The notes under the pieces are model-generated. The model saw nothing but the letters and a program-made list of their open reading frames with translations. It did no database searches and was not told the DNA's origin. The position numbers and the translations under genes were made by a program. 16,929 bases of DNA from Kiritimatiellia bacterium. Lineage in GTDB: Bacteria; Verrucomicrobiota; Kiritimatiellia; RFP12; UBA1067. Below are positions 7,440 through 14,523 of the stretch, piece after piece. The DNA lies in contig JAGDAE010000020.1 in NCBI GenBank assembly GCA_017959645.1, positions 1 through 16,929 of the forward strand. Reading direction: 5' to 3'. The stretch's first letter is position 1; each line of letters starts with the position of its first letter.

Positions 7440-7469
7440 ATTGTATCATAATATCCGCCGCGGATGCAA
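7440..7469 (-). promoter_or_regulatory. Promoter of the DUF4838 / multidomain hydrolase unit
   Basis: On the minus strand TTGCAT (7464-7469) is followed after 18 nt by TACAAT (7440-7445). The predicted start near 7433 gives a leader of about 30 nt before the ATG at 7403, with room for the AAGGGA ribosome-binding site. It sits in the only sizeable gap (99 nt) in the minus-strand CAZyme block, where the composition shifts locally to A+T. Together with the tight packing on either side, it marks the boundary between two transcription units. Confidence 0.6.
7453..7465. promoter_or_regulatory. 13-bp palindrome in promoter spacer, candidate operator
   Basis: ATCCGC-C-GCGGAT is a perfect 6+1+6 inverted repeat. 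It lies inside the spacer between the -10 and -35 boxes of the promoter at 7440-7469 and covers the first two bases of the -35 hexamer. A dimeric repressor bound there would exclude polymerase, as with many LacI- or GntR-type regulators of glycan-use genes. No regulator gene is present in the window and no second copy of this palindrome was noticed, so its role is inferred from position and symmetry only. Confidence 0.4.
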
Positions 7470-7502
7470 GCGCGAAGTTCCTTCGTTTTTCCGCCGCGCC
7501 CG

Positions 7503-10500
7503 CTAGCGGCGCCCGGCGAGGGAGGCGTCGAAGGGGACGAATCCGAGGCCGAAGGCGGGCGACCCCTCCTTCAGACGGAAATCGCGGCCCGCCGCGTCCT
7601 CGAAGAGCGGGTCGGCGATCGTCCCTTCGGCGCGGTCGCCGAGTTTCGTCTCGCCGGCGAGATTCCAGAATAGATTGTCCTTGAACGTCGCGCCGGGATT
7701 GCCGCCGCCGTATATGTCGTCGAAGCGGAAAGTGCGGTTTTCGTGTCCGTCGGCCGCGTCAGACCAGATGACGATGTTGCGCTCGAAATCCACGCCTCCT
7801 TCGATGTTCGACGCCGAGACTATGAGCCGCGCCTCGCCTCCGAACGCGAGGATGTTGTTGCGCACGGTGTTGCCGCGGCCGTAATGCAGATGGTACGAGC
7901 TCGAAGACGTGTCGTAGACGAGGTTGTTCTCCCAGAGTATGCCTTCCGAACCCTCGTCGTTGTAGAGTCCCCAGCCGCCGTACGAAAACGAATCGACGTT
8001 GTAGATCACGTTGTTGGTGACGACGGTTCCGAAACTGGTGCCCAGCGTGTAGACGCCGCCCATGTCGGCCATCACGTGCTTGCCGAAATCGTGGATGCGG
8101 TTGAAGGCGATGGTGTTGCGCTGCGCGACCGATTTGTAGTAGCCCCACGTCCAGCCGACCGAGACGCCGGTATAGTACATGTCGGCGATCTCGTTGTGCG
8201 TCACTTTCGAGTCGGAGACGTTGGTCAGGAATATCCCCGAGCCCTCCGGATTGAACCTGCCGCCGCCGGAAACGAGACAGTCGTCGACGGTTATGAAGGC
8301 GACCGACATGTCCGTCAGGTTGGTTATCGCGTATCCCGGGTGGATGTTGGCCGAATGTCCCGGCCGGAACGCGGCATTGTATTCGCCCGGCTCCTGGAGC
8401 TGGTTGGTCTTGGTGTTGCCGGCGAAGATTCCGCCCGCGCCCAGATCCGTCAGTTCGCAGTCGATTATCACGCAATGCCGCGTGCCCTCGTCGAGACGGA
8501 AGCCGTAGTTTTCGGTATGCTCGACCTTGCAGCGCAGAAGCGAAATCCGTTCCGCCCCGCGCATGTAGACGGCGCCGCCGCATCCGACCGCGCTCTGCAG
8601 CGGAAACTGCCTGCGTATCCCCTGCGGCGTGAGATGGCCGTCGGCCATCGAGCACGAGAACACGACGCCGTCGAAAGAAACGTCGTGCACGAATTTGCCG
8701 TTCTCCGGGTCACCCCTGAGCTCGAGAACGCTGACGAGCTGCGAAGACGGCGCCAGCGCCTCGAACCCTTCTATCGTCTCGCCTTCGAGCGGGCGGTAGA
8801 GAATGCGGCCGACGCACCAGTCGTAGAACCACTCGCCGGGCATGTCGAAGCCGGCCCGGAGGTTCTCGAACCACACGAGGCCTCGGTTCCATCCGGTCCA
8901 GTAGCAAGAGAATATCCTGCCGAGGACCTGGATGTGGAACTCGCCCGTCTGTTCGTCGTAGCCGAGCAGTTCGTGCGACGAGAACGTCCACGCGTCGCAG
9001 CCTTTGACCACGACATGGTTGAGTTCTTCCGGCGCAAGCGCGTCGAATTCGTGGAGCGGCGCACCGAACGAAAAGTATTCGTCGCCCGGCCCCCAGTCGT
9101 CGCTGTCGCCGCGCACATACCCTTCCGGCGGCACATGGCGGAATTCGGACGGGCTCAAATATTCCTCGGCGTACGGGCGACGGTTTGGCGCCCGGGCGCA
9201 GTCGGCGCGGCGGCCGTTGGCGTACAGCGAGTTGAACCACACGAGCCCGCCGTTTTCGTCGCGCGGGGCCGGACACGACCATACTCCGTCGCCGTCGTCC
9301 CGCCAGCCGGAGAGCGCGGAGCCGCCGCAGAGAACCACGCGCCCCGACGCTTTCCAGACGACCGGCGAGCCGTTCTCGCCGGAATCCCCGAGGCCGAGAA
9401 CGAGAGGTTCTTCAAGCGCATAGACCCCCTCCGCCAGACGCGCTTCGATGCGGCGGCCCGGGTTCGCCGCCTTCGCCGCCCTGACTTTCGCGGTCATTTC
9501 CGCCGGAGCCATCGTATTGTCGAGAAGAACGACGACCGCGTTTTCGGTGCGCTCGCGGAGCGAGAACACCCAGTCGCCAGCGCCCGGCTTGGCGGGAACT
9601 TTGTACGAGCCGTCTTCGCTCGCGACGTCGCCAAGCGCAAATGTCTCGCCGCTGCACGGGTCGAACCATTCGGCCTCGTATCCCGCATACGGACGGAGAC
9701 CGTGAAATTCGCCGGTCGGCTGGTCGCCAATCCCGTAAAAGTAGGCGACGCGCCGCGTGTCGCTCCACGCGCATACGCAAGGTCCGGAACACGAAAACCG
9801 CTTGCGCCCGAGCTCCGGCTTCAAAGTCCACCACTCGTGGCTTTCGAGAAACGATTTCATGTGGCCCATCTGAATCGCCGACGGAAACTCGAGCGATTCG
9901 CGCCAGCCGACTTTTTTGTCCTCGACGGTCACGGTATCGATTCCGTCGTCAGAAGGATTCTCCATGTCGTAGAAGCATCTGTAGAGCCAACTGTCCTGGG
10001 CGCCGTAGCCGTAGCCGTACATTCCCGACAGATACGAAATCCATCCCTGGTAGCGCGCGCCACGGTCTTTCGTCCAAAGGTTGCAGTAGCGTCCCTCGTA
10101 GTCGATCGCGACCCGGTCGCTTTCCCAGTAGTCGGCGACGACCTCCATGTCCTGGGCGCCGGAAAGCGACGGGCTCCACTGCGCCGCCCAGAAGTCGTGG
10201 CCGGTCTTTTCGCGCACCTCCTCGGCGGCGAACGCCGAAGCGCCGCCGCCAGAAGCATTTGCGTCCTTCTTGCCGCGTCCGGTGACCGTCGTCCACCAAA
10301 AGCTTTCCTGATGCACGGAAAGCGGGTGCGAATACGCATCGGCCGCATGGGTGAACCCGGCGATCTTGACCCACGGATTGTTCGTCGAGGAATAGATTTT
10401 CTGGTCGCCCGCGCGCTCGTAGTAGTAGTCGTTGTCGCATTCCTGGGCGATCGTCCAGATCACAGGCCATGCGCCGTAGCGCGCGACCCAGTACCTCGCG

Positions 10501-11198
10501 AGCCGGCGGAGCGCGGCGTCGTCGAAAGCGAGATCGGCCGTCATTTCGCTCGCGTGCATGAGCCCCGCGTTGGCGTGGACCAGTCCCTTGCCGGCTATAT
10601 AGGCGAACATGCGGTCGGCCTCGCGCAACCACTTGAGGTCTTCGGCGTCGACATGCCCGTCGCACAGGCGGAACTTCTCCCCGACCGGTTCGCTCTGGTA
10701 GACGGTAAAGCCCTGTTCGACGCGACGGTCGACGATCGTATCGAAGTGGTTCTCGAATTCCTCGGTGTACATTCCCCAATGGGTATCGCCAAGATAGAAA
10801 AACGGAGTTCCATCGCCGTAGACGAAATACTTCTTCCCTTTTTCCGTTTTCACGAATCCGCGTTTGAAGATTTCGAGATCGCCGGAATACGGAACCGCCT
10901 CGAACTCGCCGCTCTTGCCGTCGAGCGCAGAATCGTCCGCGCAGCGGGAAACATACGACCATTTTCCGGCGCGCGGGGCGGCGAACCTGACCTTGTATGT
11001 CGCGCCGCCGTCCCAGAACGCCGGACGCGCCAGCTCGCCGACGCCGTCGGTGAACACGACATCCATTTCGACACCGTCGCGTTCGACGGCCTCCGAGCCC
11101 TCGAACACGAACTCTTGCATCGTCCACGCCTCCGCCGTAGCGGAGAGACACATCGTCGGGAGCGACGACAGGAGAACGAGAGCAAACGCCTTTTTCAT
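7503..11198 (-). CDS. Secreted fusion of a GH140-like (DUF5060/DUF4038) module and a GH141-like beta-helix module
   Basis: This 1231-residue protein starts with a signal peptide (about 1-21). Residues 25-105 are a beta-sandwich of the DUF5060 kind. Residues 108-455 are a DUF4038/GH140-like barrel, with FFYLGDTHWGMYTEEF at 133-148, an acidic site VIWTIAQECDND (246-257, E253) and DYEGRY (366-371, E368); which acids are catalytic is not certain. Residues 456-550 form a small beta domain of the collagen-binding-like type that closes such enzymes (WFDPCSGE at 511-518). Residues 553-1231 are a right-handed beta-helix like GH141, with LCGGSALSGW (623-632), ADMGGVYTLG (1044-1053) and YGGWGLYNDEGS (1073-1084). 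GH140 was founded on an apiosidase and GH141 on an alpha-L-fucosidase, both from rhamnogalacturonan-II breakdown. The ATG at 11198 was chosen because it gives the signal peptide; the stop of the preceding gene overlaps it as TGATG, and I see no Shine-Dalgarno. Confidence 0.88.
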   Translation of the reverse strand: MKKAFALVLLSSLPTMCLSATAEAWTMQEFVFEGSEAVERDGVEMDVVFTDGVGELARPAFWDGGATYKVRFAAPRAGKWSYVSRCADDSALDGKSGEFEAVPYSGDLEIFKRGFVKTEKGKKYFVYGDGTPFFYLGDTHWGMYTEEFENHFDTIVDRRVEQGFTVYQSEPVGEKFRLCDGHVDAEDLKWLREADRMFAYIAGKGLVHANAGLMHASEMTADLAFDDAALRRLARYWVARYGAWPVIWTIAQECDNDYYYERAGDQKIYSSTNNPWVKIAGFTHAADAYSHPLSVHQESFWWTTVTGRGKKDANASGGGASAFAAEEVREKTGHDFWAAQWSPSLSGAQDMEVVADYWESDRVAIDYEGRYCNLWTKDRGARYQGWISYLSGMYGYGYGAQDSWLYRCFYDMENPSDDGIDTVTVEDKKVGWRESLEFPSAIQMGHMKSFLESHEWWTLKPELGRKRFSCSGPCVCAWSDTRRVAYFYGIGDQPTGEFHGLRPYAGYEAEWFDPCSGETFALGDVASEDGSYKVPAKPGAGDWVFSLRERTENAVVVLLDNTMAPAEMTAKVRAAKAANPGRRIEARLAEGVYALEEPLVLGLGDSGENGSPVVWKASGRVVLCGGSALSGWRDDGDGVWSCPAPRDENGGLVWFNSLYANGRRADCARAPNRRPYAEEYLSPSEFRHVPPEGYVRGDSDDWGPGDEYFSFGAPLHEFDALAPEELNHVVVKGCDAWTFSSHELLGYDEQTGEFHIQVLGRIFSCYWTGWNRGLVWFENLRAGFDMPGEWFYDWCVGRILYRPLEGETIEGFEALAPSSQLVSVLELRGDPENGKFVHDVSFDGVVFSCSMADGHLTPQGIRRQFPLQSAVGCGGAVYMRGAERISLLRCKVEHTENYGFRLDEGTRHCVIIDCELTDLGAGGIFAGNTKTNQLQEPGEYNAAFRPGHSANIHPGYAITNLTDMSVAFITVDDCLVSGGGRFNPEGSGIFLTNVSDSKVTHNEIADMYYTGVSVGWTWGYYKSVAQRNTIAFNRIHDFGKHVMADMGGVYTLGTSFGTVVTNNVIYNVDSFSYGGWGLYNDEGSEGILWENNLVYDTSSSSYHLHYGRGNTVRNNILAFGGEARLIVSASNIEGGVDFERNIVIWSDAADGHENRTFRFDDIYGGGNPGATFKDNLFWNLAGETKLGDRAEGTIADPLFEDAAGRDFRLKEGSPAFGLGFVPFDASLAGRR

Positions 11199-11770
11199 CA
11201 GTAACCCAGATCGTCGTCCACGATTATCGCCAGCGCCGAGATGCCGGTCGGTTTGCGGTCGAACACCGCGGTCACTTTGCAGATGCGGTCGGGCGAATCG
11301 CAGTCGGCGCAGACGCCGGTCGCTGCACACGGCGTCTTCTTGCCGAGCCGGCGGCAGTTCGGCGGGCAGGCGTATTTTTTTATGCGCGCGATCGCCTCGT
11401 CAATTCCGCCCTCGACGATCTTGTTGCGCCCGATTATGTAGACGACGCGTCTAGGTCCGGCGATCGACGCAGCCACGCGGTTGCCGCGTCCGTCGATGTT
11501 CACGATTCTGCCGTCGGCGGTTATCGCGTTGGCGCTGAGCAGGAAAAGGTCGGCCTCGAGCGCGTGGTCGCGTATCTCCTTGCCCGATTTCGCGAGCGCG
11601 TCGCGCGCGCCGATCTCCTTGACGCTCTCGCTTCCGCCCCAACCGACGCTCGCGGCCGTCGCGGCCTCGCCCATGACGGTTTCGAGCGCCTCGGCCTTCG
11701 AAGCCGCGTAGACGGCGTCGAATCCACGCCTCTTGAGCGCCTCGACGGTTTTACGACACAGCTGTTCCAT
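11198..11770 (-). CDS. LUD domain protein, LutC/YkgG-like, with cysteine-rich tail
   Basis: This 190-residue cytoplasmic protein matches the short LUD (formerly DUF162) family often named lactate utilization protein. Recognisable segments are SVGWGGSESVKEIG (41-54), LFLLSANAITADG (75-87), VNIDGRGNRVAA (90-101) and IIGRNKIV (112-119). The C-terminal part carries six cysteines (135, 139, 148, 154, 157, 164) around KKTPC and CADCDSPDRIC, arranged as a likely metal or iron-sulphur site. LutC itself acts with LutA and LutB in lactate oxidation. Neither is nearby, and this short cysteine-rich subfamily is common in anaerobes with no proven reaction. The start at 11770 follows AGGAGA at a usual distance and gives the family's N-terminus; a longer in-frame extension runs through maf and was rejected. 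It is 17 nt after maf, and its stop overlaps the start of the GH140/GH141-like gene. Confidence 0.9.
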   Translation of the reverse strand: MEQLCRKTVEALKRRGFDAVYAASKAEALETVMGEAATAASVGWGGSESVKEIGARDALAKSGKEIRDHALEADLFLLSANAITADGRIVNIDGRGNRVAASIAGPRRVVYIIGRNKIVEGGIDEAIARIKKYACPPNCRRLGKKTPCAATGVCADCDSPDRICKVTAVFDRKPTGISALAIIVDDDLGY

Positions 11771-11787
11771 GTTCTGTCTCCTTTCTT

Positions 11788-12312
11788 TCAAATTATCCCC
11801 CACTCGCGCAGCGGCTCGACCGGCAGCCCCATTATGTTTTCGTAGCTGCCGCTCCAGCTCTCGACGATGAGATCGCCGGATTCGTCGATATCGTAGGCGC
11901 CGGCGCGGTCGGTCGGCTTCACCCGCTCGACGTACGCGTCGATCGCCGCCTCGTCGAGCTCGCGGAATCTGACGTCGCTTCTGACCACCCGCGAATCGCC
12001 GTCGAAAGCCACGCCGGTGAAGACCGAATGCGTCTTGCCGCCGAGTTCGCGCAGAAACCTTTTCGCCTCTTCGAGGTCGCGCGGCTTGCCGTATATCCTG
12101 CCGCCGAACCACACGATGGTGTCAGCCGAGAGGACGCGCGAGCGCGCCTTGGCCGCCGCGCCCTTCAGAAGCGCGTTCTCGCGCACAGTCCTTTCGGGGT
12201 CGTCGGGATGGCACACCTCGCGCGCGGACGTCTTTTCGATTTCGTATTCGACTCCGAGACCGTCGAGTATCTTCGCCCTTCGCGGGCTGCCGCTCGCAAG
12301 CGTTATTCTCAT
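11788..12312 (-). CDS. maf: Maf family nucleotide pyrophosphatase
   Basis: This 174-residue protein is a full-length Maf. The N-terminal substrate loop LASGSPRR is at 5-12, the metal-binding SADTIV with D64 at 62-67, and KPRD with K76 at 76-79. DRAGAYDI is at 135-142 and ENIMGLPVE at 158-166. Maf enzymes hydrolyse non-canonical or pyrimidine nucleoside triphosphates to monophosphates in the cytoplasm. The AGAY form of the late motif is nearest to the dTTP/UTP-type (YhdE) group. However, the usual glutamine after GI in that motif is absent, because the sequence reads DIDESG. It starts 4 nt after the GH35 stop, with a short-spaced GAGG just upstream, so its translation is probably coupled to the GH35 gene. 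Confidence 0.93.
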   Translation of the reverse strand: MRITLASGSPRRAKILDGLGVEYEIEKTSAREVCHPDDPERTVRENALLKGAAAKARSRVLSADTIVWFGGRIYGKPRDLEEAKRFLRELGGKTHSVFTGVAFDGDSRVVRSDVRFRELDEAAIDAYVERVKPTDRAGAYDIDESGDLIVESWSGSYENIMGLPVEPLREWGII

Positions 12313-12316
12313 CGCC

Positions 12317-14092
12317 TCAATCCCAGACGTTGTTCAGATTGCCGGTTGGCCTGCCGTTGTCGGAGACCAGATTCTCCCGCACGCCTCGCACAGCCGCCGG
12401 CTCGCTCCGCTCCAGTTCGACGATGTCGACCGTGTTCTCGCCGGCCTTCAGAACCGACGCCGGGCAGTACAGCGAAAGCTGCGGGCCTATATCCCAGTAG
12501 CGGCCGAGGTTGAATCCGTTGACGTACAGCGTCCCCTTGCCCCATTTCGACATGTCGAAGAACGTGTCGGCGGTCTTTTCCAGCCTGAACGCGCCCCTGA
12601 AATGTCCGCCCTTCTTCCCGTCGCACCCGCCGGCCTTCGCCGAAACGACCGACTCCGCGCCCAGATCTTTCGTCGAGACCGTCCAGCCGGTCAGCGCCTT
12701 CCCGTCGAGATACACGTCGCCGGCGATTCCCTTGCGGTCGTCCTTCATCCCCGCGCCGTAGTTTATGTGGCCCATCGCCTCGACGAGAATCGACAACTTC
12801 GCGTCGCGTTCGCGCGCCGGAAGCGCGATCGTCTTTTTGCCGAGCCGCCGGTCGAGCGTGGCGAGATGGACGCCGTCGAGATAGACGTGGGCGTAGTCGG
12901 AGATTCTGTCGTATGCGAGCTCGCCCGCTCCGCCTGCGGGCAAGACGGTTTCGTAGCGCGCCATTCCCTGGTTCTGCCCGAACTCCTCGAAGAAGAGCGG
13001 ATGTACGCACTCGATTTCGCGGCCGAAATTGGATTCGAGCGGCGCGAAGAAGGACGGGACGAATCCGGCGATGTCCATCGCCGGCACCGGCTCCGGAACC
13101 GGCGGCGGCGTCTCGCCGAGCGCGGAAAAGATTATCTCGCGGTAGTCGTAGTATTCCTTCGTCGGCAGTCCCTGCTCGCTTATTGGCGAGGCGTAGTCGT
13201 AGCTTGTGACGTCCGGCTCGTATCCTCCCGCGCCGCCGTCGTTGGCGCCGGCGGTGAAGCCGAACGACGTCCCGCCGTGGATCATGAAGAGGTTGAAACT
13301 CTTGCCCTCCGCCATGTACCATGCGATCGTCGCGCGCAGATCGTTGGGCGTCCAGTTGCCCTCTCCCCAGTGGCGCAGCCAGCCCGGATACGTCTCGGAC
13401 GAAAAGACGAACACGCCCGGGTTCCACTTCTCGGCGCACGCCCAGTCCTCCGCGCAAAGCCCGGGATCGAGTCCGACGTTGATCTCCGGGTCCGGATACG
13501 GCAGGCGCTCGAAGAACCGGTCTGCGGCGCCGTCGGCCATGTAGAACGGACCGAACCCTTTCGACTTCCAGAACTCCTTCAGCCACACCGGATAGCCGCT
13601 CTCCTTGTCCGGCCAGCTTCCGTATTCGTTGTCGAGCTGGGTCATTACGACCGGTCCGCCGTTTTTGGCCAGATACGGCTCGGCGAGTTCGGCCATGCGG
13701 GAAAGATACTCCCCGGCCGCATCGAGAAAACGCTTGTCCTTCGAAGAGCGGATGGTTATTCCGTCTTTGAGCATCGACACCGGCAGGCCGCCGAAATCCC
13801 ACTCTCCGCAGCAATACGGCCCCGGCCGCAGCAGCACCATCATCCCCTCGTCCTTGCAGATGTCGAGAAACCCGCGCACGTCGACGCCCTCGATCCCGTT
13901 CCAGAAGAAATAGCAGGCGATGGTGTTGAGCCCCATCGCCTTGCACATCTGCACGCGGTGGCGCCAGTATTCGCGCGGAATGCGCTGCGGATGCAGTTCC
14001 CCCGACCTTATCTGCGGGAACCCGGCCGCCTGCGCGACCGCCGCGAACGCGGCGAACGCGATCGCCGGCGCCCGCCTCACCGCCGCCTCCAT
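12317..14092 (-). CDS. Secreted GH35 beta-galactosidase
   Basis: This 591-residue enzyme has a short signal peptide (1-22, ending AVAQA). Residues 25-325 are the GH35 barrel. SGELHPQRIPREYW (30-43), GLNTIACYFFWNGIEG (54-69) and LLRPGPYCCGEWDFGGLP (87-104) are family hallmarks. The acid/base is E156 in TQLDNEYGSW and the nucleophile E233 in SSETYPGW; HGGTSFGFTAGAN (272-284) closes the active site. Residues 345-570 carry the C-terminal beta domains with LYVNGFNLGRYW (522-533), which shape the site for terminal beta-galactose. The usual first barrel strand before SGE is shortened, so mature sequence begins almost directly at the catalytic motif. The start overlaps the upstream ynbE-ydbL gene by 16 nt and is preceded by AGGAGG inside that gene, 10 nt away. 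Cleavage of beta-1,3 or beta-1,4 galactose from an exported oligosaccharide is expected; the exact linkage cannot be read. Confidence 0.94.
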   Translation of the reverse strand: MEAAVRRAPAIAFAAFAAVAQAAGFPQIRSGELHPQRIPREYWRHRVQMCKAMGLNTIACYFFWNGIEGVDVRGFLDICKDEGMMVLLRPGPYCCGEWDFGGLPVSMLKDGITIRSSKDKRFLDAAGEYLSRMAELAEPYLAKNGGPVVMTQLDNEYGSWPDKESGYPVWLKEFWKSKGFGPFYMADGAADRFFERLPYPDPEINVGLDPGLCAEDWACAEKWNPGVFVFSSETYPGWLRHWGEGNWTPNDLRATIAWYMAEGKSFNLFMIHGGTSFGFTAGANDGGAGGYEPDVTSYDYASPISEQGLPTKEYYDYREIIFSALGETPPPVPEPVPAMDIAGFVPSFFAPLESNFGREIECVHPLFFEEFGQNQGMARYETVLPAGGAGELAYDRISDYAHVYLDGVHLATLDRRLGKKTIALPARERDAKLSILVEAMGHINYGAGMKDDRKGIAGDVYLDGKALTGWTVSTKDLGAESVVSAKAGGCDGKKGGHFRGAFRLEKTADTFFDMSKWGKGTLYVNGFNLGRYWDIGPQLSLYCPASVLKAGENTVDIVELERSEPAAVRGVRENLVSDNGRPTGNLNNVWD

Positions 14093-14523
14093 TCGCCGTC
14101 TTCCTCCTGCAGCCACACTCCGCAGCCGGCCTGCAGGCGTTCGCGCGTCTTCTCCATGCGGCGCTTCTGCACCGACTCCACCGTGACGCCGCTGTTTTTC
14201 GCGATTTCGCCGAAACGCTTCATCCTCTTCGCGTTCTCTTCGGCGATCAGGATGCGGTCGGCGTCGGTGGCGAGCGAGCGCTCTTCGAGCATCGCGCGGT
14301 TGGTTATGCCGGCGACGCCGCGATCGAGCATGTCTTTCACCGCCTTGTACGATCCCTGCGCTTCGCCACGGTTCTCGTCGGCGAACGCCTTGTCGAGCTC
14401 GCGGTCGACCTTGAGGTTGACGTCCATCGTTATGTGGATCGGCTTGATTTCGCTTTCGGTCTTCACTTGGATGCATCCGCCGTAGAGCGCGGCCGCGAAC
14501 GCGGCGAGAACTATTCGCTTCAT
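14077..14523 (-). CDS. YnbE-YdbL fused protein (lipoprotein-like bridge subunit plus DUF1318)
   Basis: This 148-residue protein has an N-terminal export signal ending LYGGC, with C17 as a possible lipid-attached cysteine. The -3 residue is Y, so the lipobox is imperfect. Residues 18-50 resemble E. coli YnbE, a very small lipoprotein: note KPIHITMDVNLKVDRELD at 27-44. Residues 50-148 resemble YdbL (DUF1318): an AQGSYKAVKDMLDRG stretch at 55-69, then FGEIAKNSGVTVESVQKRR (104-122) and a terminal GVWLQEEDGEWRRR (135-148). In E. coli ydbH, ynbE and ydbL are separate adjacent genes. YdbH and YnbE form an inner-to-outer-membrane bridge that maintains outer-membrane lipids, and YdbL assists them. Here the two small partners form one chain directly after the YdbH homologue, and the genes overlap by 4 nt (ATGA). 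The C-terminal end overlaps the GH35 start. Confidence 0.85.
   Translation of the reverse strand: MKRIVLAAFAAALYGGCIQVKTESEIKPIHITMDVNLKVDRELDKAFADENRGEAQGSYKAVKDMLDRGVAGITNRAMLEERSLATDADRILIAEENAKRMKRFGEIAKNSGVTVESVQKRRMEKTRERLQAGCGVWLQEEDGEWRRR

Noticed and set aside
7470..7500. Small hairpin (CGAAG-GAA-CTTCG) after the GH140/GH141-like stop as an intrinsic terminator
   Set aside because: The stem is only 5 bp and no T-run follows on the minus strand, so it does not meet the usual standard.
7743..11204. An 1153-codon open frame on the plus strand antisense to the GH140/GH141-like gene
   Set aside because: It has no family motifs and is rich in Arg, Val and Ala. It is open because TTA, CTA and TCA codons are rare in the GC-rich sense gene, whose motifs are clear.
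11771..12112. Upstream in-frame extension of the LUD protein into maf
   Set aside because: The extra residues are Arg-rich out-of-frame maf sequence, whereas the ATG at 11770 has a strong ribosome-binding site and gives the normal family N-terminus.
12017..14485. An 822-codon plus-strand open frame spanning maf, GH35 and ynbE-ydbL
   Set aside because: It crosses three recognisable minus-strand genes and its composition is that of a shadow frame.
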